Assembly: GCA_937916415.1 (NCBI GenBank)
Contig: CALGGH010000169.1
Span: 1 to 18,858 of the forward strand
Length of the DNA: 18,858 nt
Direction of reading: 5' to 3'
From: an uncultured Lachnospiraceae bacterium
GTDB lineage: Bacteria > Bacillota > Clostridia > Lachnospirales > Lachnospiraceae
Notes under the pieces: generated by a model
Told to the model about the DNA's origin: nothing
The model's database searches: none
What the model saw: the letters and a program-made list of their open reading frames with translations, nothing else
Made by a program: the position numbers and the translations under genes
Shown: positions 14,544 through 18,858 of the stretch, piece after piece
Position numbering within the stretch: position 1 is the first letter of the stretch
How the letters are laid out: the number at the start of each line of letters is the position of its first letter

Positions 14544-15720
14544 AGATTACTCCTAATATCATTGCATTCATGATTTTGTTATGAACGCTGGTTCCCCTGA
14601 ATCTTTTTGTTTCAATAGATGCAGCCTTATCTGACGTAGCTATAATGGCTTTACCAATCGCTTCTCCAAGCCCAATCGGAACGGCATTTCCTATTTGTTT
14701 ATACTTTGCAGCGGTAGTTCCCGCAAATATCCATTCATCGGGAAATTGTTGTATACGCGAGTATTCTTTAACACTCAAAGGTCTGTCCTGCTTAGGGTGA
14801 CAAAGCATCGTTGCCTTTTGAGCGGGAGCCGTCGTTATGGTCGGTGCCGGCTGAGAATATGAAAGTCTGCGGTAAAAGCCCACCTTGCCGCCACCCGATT
14901 CATAAGCTCCACCCATTGCTTCGGGTATTAAATCTTCTGGCAAGTCTTTCCAATTGCCGCCTTCAGGAACCATGTGAATATACTTCTTCCTGTCGTTGCT
15001 TAATGTTCCGCATTCTCCCGGATCATTTTCCAAATCCTTGATTACGTCTCCAACTGTCTTCCATCGATACTCTGCATTTTGGTGCATCTGAAAATGCGTC
15101 GGAAAAGGAAGGAAGATATCTTCGTTATCACGACTCCCAATAAGAACAAAACGCTCTCTGAACTGAGGAACTCCGTAGTTTACCGCATCAAGTATTCCGT
15201 AAACCGTTTTGTATTTTAATTTTTCAAATTCGGACAATATAACATCCAAAACAGTACCTAACTTCTGCTCAGGATCATTAACATCACGTTGTTCCGCGGA
15301 AACATGCTTTAATGGGGATGACATGATTCCTTTTACGTTTTCCATTATAAAAAAACGTGGACGGATACAGTCAATCATTCGTATAAAGTCCATGAATAAA
15401 CTGCCGCGTGGATCATTAATCCCCAGTCTTTTCCCTGCTGTTGAGAAAGGCTGGCAGGGCGGTCCTCCACAAATCAAAAATGGTTCACCCTTATGCAATC
15501 CGGTTAATTCCAAAATAGTATCAGGCGCAATATTCCTTATGTCTCCACCAAGGACTTTTCGTTTATTTGCCTCCATCGTTTCAACACAGGCAGGTTCAAA
15601 ATCCTGTCCTATAACAACATTAAGTCCTGCTTTCTCTAATCCTATATCCAGCCCCATTGCACCAGAAAATAAGGATATGACGTCTCTGTTATTCCCATAT
15701 CTCATATAATTATTTTTCAT
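14536..15720 (-). CDS. DNA (cytosine-5-)-methyltransferase, solitary
   Basis: The 394-residue enzyme transfers a methyl group from S-adenosylmethionine to C5 of cytosine in a specific DNA sequence. Conserved motifs are present in order: motif I VISLFSGAMGLDIGLEKAG (14-32), motif IV GGPPCQPFS with catalytic Cys89, motif VI ENVKG (127-131), motif VIII QFRERFVLIG (187-196) and motif X QIGNAVPIGLGEAI (342-355). The target-recognition region lies at about 210-310; its specificity cannot be read off. No restriction endonuclease is adjacent, so it is either an orphan regulatory or anti-restriction enzyme or a remnant of a restriction-modification system. The gene is visibly AT-richer than its neighbours and is bordered upstream by a repeat element, suggesting acquisition. 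Its last 25 residues (after about 368) are a non-conserved tail overlapping the esterase start. Confidence 0.95.
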   Translation of the reverse strand: MKNNYMRYGNNRDVISLFSGAMGLDIGLEKAGLNVVIGQDFEPACVETMEANKRKVLGGDIRNIAPDTILELTGLHKGEPFLICGGPPCQPFSTAGKRLGINDPRGSLFMDFIRMIDCIRPRFFIMENVKGIMSSPLKHVSAEQRDVNDPEQKLGTVLDVILSEFEKLKYKTVYGILDAVNYGVPQFRERFVLIGSRDNEDIFLPFPTHFQMHQNAEYRWKTVGDVIKDLENDPGECGTLSNDRKKYIHMVPEGGNWKDLPEDLIPEAMGGAYESGGGKVGFYRRLSYSQPAPTITTAPAQKATMLCHPKQDRPLSVKEYSRIQQFPDEWIFAGTTAAKYKQIGNAVPIGLGEAIGKAIIATSDKAASIETKRFRGTSVHNKIMNAMILGVIYA

Positions 15721-15929
15721 ATTTCAAAGAAACCTCACAACCAGAATTACCCGATGGATTCTTCATTGCTTTCATCTGTTACTTTTGTCGGAAGAATATT
15801 CAGTTACTGCTTCCGAATCCCTATGATAACAGTATATCCCAAACCGAGGGTTATAAAACGGACTTTATGATTGAATGTGAGTTCTCGTAAACACATTATG
15901 CCCGACCGAATGCTTGACACCCATACATG
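15721..15929. other. AT-rich spacer upstream of the methyltransferase
   Basis: No gene is seen here. An inverted repeat TCGGAAG / CTTCCGA (15788-15794 and 15810-15816) encloses GAATATTC, and ATTCTTC near 15756 can pair with GAAGAAT near 15793, giving alternative folds in the leader of the methyltransferase mRNA. This could be a control site, since cytosine methyltransferases are often autoregulated, but there is no direct evidence. No clear -35/-10 pair was found. Confidence 0.35.
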
Positions 15930-16074
15930 TATAGTAAACGACAAAACGATTTTCGTTTTGATCGTTTACTGCGCCGGATTTGCGCTGCGAAAGCAGCATA
16001 TTTCCTATACAAATCCGTGCGCATACGTGCGGAGCATTTATAGTAAGCGAAATTATTTATTTCGCTTACTATAA
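15930..16074. mobile_element. Three-hairpin repeat element with inverted ends
   Basis: The ends are TATAGTAAACGA (from 15930) and, inverted, TCGCTTACTATA (to 16073), 11 of 12 bp matching. Inside are three consecutive stem-loops. Hairpin 1 (15933-15949 with 15953-15970) has 17 bp and one bulge. Hairpin 2 (15971-15982 with 16010-16022) contains an inner GCTGC-GAAA-GCAGC with a GNRA-type tetraloop at 15984-15997. Hairpin 3 (16038-16053 with 16059-16074) is a perfect 16-bp stem with a 5-nt loop. A further copy of TATAGTAAACGA lies at 16096-16107. It looks like a non-autonomous mobile repeat or a structured RNA; no protein is convincingly encoded and no target duplication is obvious. Confidence 0.6.
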
Positions 16075-16095
16075 AATTATAAAATATTTATAAAC

Positions 16096-16107
16096 TATAG
16101 TAAACGA
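16096..16107. repeat. Extra copy of the TATAGTAAACGA end motif
   Basis: The 12-bp motif is identical to the left end of the element at 15930 and in the same orientation, 22 bp beyond the element's right end. Similarity to a GGDEF domain begins immediately after it, so the motif marks the breakpoint of the truncated plus-strand gene. Confidence 0.6.
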
Positions 16108-16227
16108 GTTTTGGGAAATGCTGAATTCATCCGCATTTCATCTGAAACCCAGTATCTTACCTCCCTCATCGAACAGACTGATAAGGCCATGTACGGGATG
16201 AAGGATGAGCACAGGCGCAAAAAATGA
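16105..16227 (+). pseudogene. C-terminal remnant of a GGDEF (diguanylate cyclase) gene
   Basis: The plus-strand frame ending in TGA at 16225-16227 reads, after the repeat motif, LGNAEFIRIS, then ten residues on LTSLIEQTDKAMYGMKDE and a basic end HRRKK. This matches the last 35-40 residues of GGDEF domains (typically a G-x-A strand, then an LI-x-x-AD-x-AMY-x-x-K helix). The frame has a stop at 16072-16074 and no start codon before the methionine inside the DKAMY helix, so only the extreme C-terminus survives. Everything upstream was lost or displaced, apparently at the TATAGTAAACGA repeat. It is the only coding trace on the plus strand and overlaps the terminator of the convergent xylosidase gene. 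Confidence 0.7.
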
Positions 16228-16258
16228 CACCGGCGGCGGCCACGTTTCCACCGCCGGT
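16219..16258 (-). terminator. Terminator of the beta-xylosidase gene
   Basis: On the minus strand ACCGGCGG and CCGCCGGT (16251-16258 and 16229-16236) form an 8-bp GC-rich stem with a 14-nt loop, followed by GTCA and six Ts (A-run 16219-16224). It starts about 11 bp after the xylosidase stop. The A-run is also the final lysine codons of the GGDEF remnant, so the stem can serve transcripts from both directions. Confidence 0.8.
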
Positions 16259-16269
16259 TAGTCTGTGTC

Positions 16270-18276
16270 TCACGCCAGAGTCGCTCCCGCTTCATACTCC
16301 GCAAAAGGCCCCGGCAGCACTCTCGTGCCCCTGTGATTGCCGAGGAAGTCTGTGTTAAACGTGATGGGCGTCCCGTCCGCATTCTCAAACCTCTGCTCCG
16401 GCTCAAATGCCAGTCCAAGTGTCTCAGTCGTGATCATCACGTCGTTAAATTCGTCAAGATGCTTGTACAGATCTGTTTTAAGGCTGTATTTGCCATTCTT
16501 CTCGATCAGTTCAACCTTTACCTTGTTCTTCTTGTCTACCAGCTTGTCCTTTTCCTTTTTGTAGACGTTCGCACCGTTAAAGTATGCATTTCCCGCAACC
16601 CACACGGGCAGGTGTCCGAAATGCGCTTCACCCAGCCCTCCCATGTCGGGATGCTCTCCCAGCTCAAAGGGCTTATGCCATTCCTCATAAGTCGGGAATA
16701 TGTCAAAGGCTGCCGTGCCCGCGATGCAGTAATCCGGCGTCTGCGGAGTGATCTTTTTGTCCTTTTGATCATACTGCTTTACGAATACGTTGTTGTAGAT
16801 GCGGTCGTCACCGTGAAGAATCGTCATGAAGCCCGCAACCTCGGTTCTGTGCCTGATGTGATATGGCGTATACCTGGGCTCGCGCTGTCCGTTAACTATG
16901 CTGTCCACACCCGAGTTGATTAAGCCAAAACCTCCCAGTATCAGATTATGCACGACGGCGATGCCCTCACTGGGTATCGTGATGGACTGTTTGGACATAA
17001 GCAGGTTATTGTCTATCAGAGTGGGGCCGTGCCCTACCTCCACAAATACATCGGAATTAAACATTGCGCCGGGAGCCTGTTCGAGACCTTCCCTGCGGTG
17101 ATTGTCATGCATCAGGTTCCCGCTCACTCTTGCACCCTGTGCTTCCCAGTCAAGCCAGATGCCGATGATGCAATCGTGAATATGATTACGTCTGATCGTA
17201 ACATCTATACCGGCGTGCAGCTTGATCCCGGCGGTTTCTGCTCCGCCAAGCTGGGCAGAGTTGCAGATATGATGGATATGACAGTCCTCAATAGTGGAGA
17301 AAACGCCTCCCATCCTGCCGACTATACCCGTCTGTTCGCAGTGATGCACGTTGCATCTGCGGATAATATGATGGCCGATACTTTCCTTTGTCCATCCGTG
17401 ATACTGGCCTCTGCAGACCGCGTCTCGTTCCATCTGTGTAGGACTTTTTACACGGCGGTTGGTGAAATACATGTCATTCTCGGGATCCAGATATTTACCG
17501 AGGGATATTCCGCAGCAGCGGCTATTGTGGATTTCACAGTCCTCGATTATCCAGCTCATGCTCCAGTGAGGACCTATCATACCGTCCTGATATGCAGCCG
17601 GAGGAGCCCATGTCGTGGCTGCGTTCTTTATGTCAAATCCGCTGACGGTAATATAGCTTATGCCGTTTTTATCAGGCATGAAGCAATTCCTTCGCACCGC
17701 GATCTCAACGTTCTCTTTATTCGGATCCCTGCCCTGGAAATTAGCATAGATCACTGTCTCATCATTCTTCTCGTCCTGCTCGACATACCATTTAAATTTA
17801 GATTCATCTGAATTCCATGCAAATTTGTCGGGTTCTCCCTTGATACACTCCTCGAGGCTTACAGTCTCATACATGGCCAGGTCATTTAAGTACACCGAAC
17901 CGGTATGACGGACGTCAGGCGCAAAATACCAGTCACCGTACACCTGCGTGGTATACGGGTTATAAGACCCGAATATGCCGTTGCCTATCCTTGCGACCCA
18001 AGTATTGCCCTTGTACTTTTTCCAGGACTTCACCTCCTCGCTCCCTGTGATCACAGCTCCCAGGGGTTTCTCTGACCTGTATGTGATACGGGCATCCTCT
18101 GTGCCTGCATTTTGGGGACACACGTATTCGCGGTACACGCCGGCCGCAACCACTATCTCGTCTCCCGGCTTCGCCATGCGGGCCGCGTCGTTTATGTGCT
18201 TAAACGGCATCTCGCGGCTGCCGTCCCCGTCCCTTGATGAACTGGCGTTTACGTAAATAATCCTTGCCTGACTCAT
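16270..18276 (-). CDS. GH120-like beta-xylosidase (right-handed beta-helix)
   Basis: The 668-residue protein has no signal peptide and so probably acts in the cytoplasm on imported xylo-oligosaccharides. The N-terminus (IYVNASSSRDGDGSREMPF, then AKPGDEIVVAAGVYREYV and a GSEEVKSW strand) and the repeated helix rungs with H-x-C and N-x-H patterns (about 230-480) match family GH120, typified by Thermoanaerobacterium XylC. Asp376 in GIWLDWEAQG and Glu413 in DVFVEVGHGP fit the nucleophile and acid/base of that family (Asp382 and Glu405 in XylC, from memory). The gap between them is 37 residues instead of 23, from an insertion around NHRREGLEQAPGAMFNS. The start has a very strong GGAGGAGGT 4 nt upstream. 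The identification rests on recalled family patterns; another beta-helix glycosidase is less likely. Confidence 0.85.
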   Translation of the reverse strand: MSQARIIYVNASSSRDGDGSREMPFKHINDAARMAKPGDEIVVAAGVYREYVCPQNAGTEDARITYRSEKPLGAVITGSEEVKSWKKYKGNTWVARIGNGIFGSYNPYTTQVYGDWYFAPDVRHTGSVYLNDLAMYETVSLEECIKGEPDKFAWNSDESKFKWYVEQDEKNDETVIYANFQGRDPNKENVEIAVRRNCFMPDKNGISYITVSGFDIKNAATTWAPPAAYQDGMIGPHWSMSWIIEDCEIHNSRCCGISLGKYLDPENDMYFTNRRVKSPTQMERDAVCRGQYHGWTKESIGHHIIRRCNVHHCEQTGIVGRMGGVFSTIEDCHIHHICNSAQLGGAETAGIKLHAGIDVTIRRNHIHDCIIGIWLDWEAQGARVSGNLMHDNHRREGLEQAPGAMFNSDVFVEVGHGPTLIDNNLLMSKQSITIPSEGIAVVHNLILGGFGLINSGVDSIVNGQREPRYTPYHIRHRTEVAGFMTILHGDDRIYNNVFVKQYDQKDKKITPQTPDYCIAGTAAFDIFPTYEEWHKPFELGEHPDMGGLGEAHFGHLPVWVAGNAYFNGANVYKKEKDKLVDKKNKVKVELIEKNGKYSLKTDLYKHLDEFNDVMITTETLGLAFEPEQRFENADGTPITFNTDFLGNHRGTRVLPGPFAEYEAGATLA

Positions 18277-18325
18277 TTTTACCTCCTCCGACTCATGCTT
18301 GCATTGTTTTCGTTATCATATATTT

Positions 18326-18338
18326 GAGATCCGATCTC
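18326..18338. promoter_or_regulatory. Palindrome upstream of the xylosidase gene
   Basis: GAGATC-C-GATCTC is a perfect 6-bp-arm palindrome about 50 bp upstream of the xylosidase start codon, just upstream of a TATGAT (minus strand, 18315-18320) that could serve as a -10 box. No convincing -35 box is seen. It may be a repressor operator for sugar-responsive control, but a short palindrome can occur by chance. Confidence 0.3.
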
Positions 18339-18380
18339 TCAGGTTCGTTTTCTCACCGCCACCGGTCAGTGCGACGGTTC

Positions 18381-18858
18381 TCAGGGCTTGCTGATGACTA
18401 TTTTTTGATTCTGCATCTCAACCCTGACCTTGTTGTCCTCAAGGTCCATCTCCTTTACGTATTCCGCCGGTATCTGCAATCTGTGCGCACGGTCAAGAAC
18501 CGCGTATTCATCCTGTGTTTCCTCCTCGCGCCAGTCTATGCTGCTTTCCCTGACCCTGTCGGCATATTCCTCCTTAAGAACCCTCTCGGAGCTGATCTTG
18601 CCGTCCCTGATCGCCACTACGCGCTTGACCTTTTTGGACAGCGTCACGTCATGCGTGACTATCAGGATCGTCTGTCCGCCCTTGTTGAGCTCCGTGAAAA
18701 TGTCAAAAATATAATCGGCGGTTCCGGAATCCACGGATCCGGTCGGTTCGTCTGCCAGCAGCAGCTTAGGCGAATTGGCAAGCGCTATCGCTATGGCTAT
18801 GCGCTGCTGCTCGCCTCCGGAAAGCATGTTCATCTTGCTGCGCTTTTTATGGGACAGT
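18381..18858 (-). CDS. ABC exporter ATPase with AbrB-like tail (partial, 3' end)
   Basis: The frame is open to the window edge, so the N-terminal half with the Walker A motif lies outside. Visible are the ABC signature [12 protein letters not shown], the Walker B and D-loop [15 protein letters not shown] and the switch histidine in [11 protein letters not shown]. The DEPTGSVD pattern is that of the MacB/LolD group, which works with FtsX-like permeases in exporting lipids, peptides or drugs rather than importing sugars. After a charged linker the last 45 residues ([20 protein letters not shown] to KIVISKP) resemble a SpoVT-AbrB swapped-hairpin domain (usual pattern LD-x-x-GR-x-x-IP), here with His in place of the Gly. 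The role of that tail is unknown. No clear terminator follows; the xylosidase gene begins 104 bp downstream. Confidence 0.9.
   Translation of the reverse strand, partial: LSHKKRSKMNMLSGGEQQRIAIAIALANSPKLLLADEPTGSVDSGTADYIFDIFTELNKGGQTILIVTHDVTLSKKVKRVVAIRDGKISSERVLKEEYADRVRESSIDWREEETQDEYAVLDRAHRLQIPAEYVKEMDLEDNKVRVEMQNQKIVISKP

Noticed and set aside
15871..16074. A 67-codon plus-strand frame upstream of the methyltransferase
   Set aside because: Most of its codons fall in the three-hairpin element and it resembles no protein family; treated as repeat DNA.
15721..16269. Possible restriction endonuclease partner for the methyltransferase
   Set aside because: No reading frame of suitable length or motif exists in this gap, and the gene on the other side is an esterase.
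16948..17811. A 287-codon plus-strand frame inside the xylosidase gene
   Set aside because: It is fully antisense to a well-supported gene and shows no recognisable motif.
18339..18380. A terminator for the ABC ATPase gene and a resemblance of CGACGGTTCTC to REP units
   Set aside because: No stable stem with a T-tract could be built, and the 10-11 base similarity is too short to rely on.

Overview
The window looks like a chromosomal segment of a Lachnospiraceae-type anaerobe (Clostridia, rumen or gut). The reasons are a GH120-type beta-xylosidase, a membrane-anchored clostripain-family peptidase, a receptor with a seven-helix HisKA_7TM-like region and a PAS region, an HD-GYP protein with seven clustered helices, strong GGAGG ribosome binding sites, and small dispersed hairpin repeats between genes. 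This assignment is inference from gene content; no rRNA or tRNA gene is present. Every intact gene lies on the minus strand; the only plus-strand coding trace is a gene remnant.

Layout from the right edge, in the direction of transcription. (1) The C-terminal part of an ABC exporter ATPase with a swapped-hairpin (AbrB-like) tail. (2) A cytoplasmic GH120-like beta-xylosidase (16270-18276) ending in a GC-rich terminator. (3) A 550-bp AT-rich gap with a plus-strand GGDEF C-terminal remnant that stops at a repeat motif, and a three-hairpin repeat element (15930-16074). (4) A solitary DNA cytosine-5 methyltransferase, visibly AT-richer than its neighbours, overlapping by 8 bp the start of a type-B carboxylesterase. 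(5) A signalling group: a 7TM-PAS protein with no output domain, an HD-GYP protein with a degenerate GGDEF-like tail, and an uncharacterised four-cysteine protein reminiscent of peptidase family U32. It is closed by a terminator next to a 23-bp tandem duplication of the last gene's end. (6) A probable operon of a membrane-anchored C11 peptidase, a PD-(D/E)XK-like winged-helix protein and a membrane-anchored transglutaminase-like protein, the last two coupled by an ATGA overlap and followed by a strong terminator. (7) carB, the large subunit of carbamoyl-phosphate synthase, with no carA beside it.

The most unusual material is the small repetitive DNA. A 212-bp MITE-like element lies upstream of carB, with about 20-bp inverted ends, a 7-bp direct repeat on each side and four internal hairpins. 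One of its hairpin ends occurs alone upstream of the C11 peptidase gene. A different 24-bp repeat sits directly behind the stop codons of carB and of the esterase, and a flanking repeat supplies the carB stop codon itself. A third, three-hairpin element lies between the methyltransferase and the truncated GGDEF remnant. Together these point to a locus rearranged by small mobile repeats, with the methyltransferase as the likely recent arrival.

For the protein systems, the clearest unexplained candidates are the C11 peptidase / PD-(D/E)XK-wHTH / transglutaminase cluster and the 7TM-PAS / HD-GYP / four-cysteine protein cluster. No CRISPR array, tRNA, rRNA or complete transposase was found.
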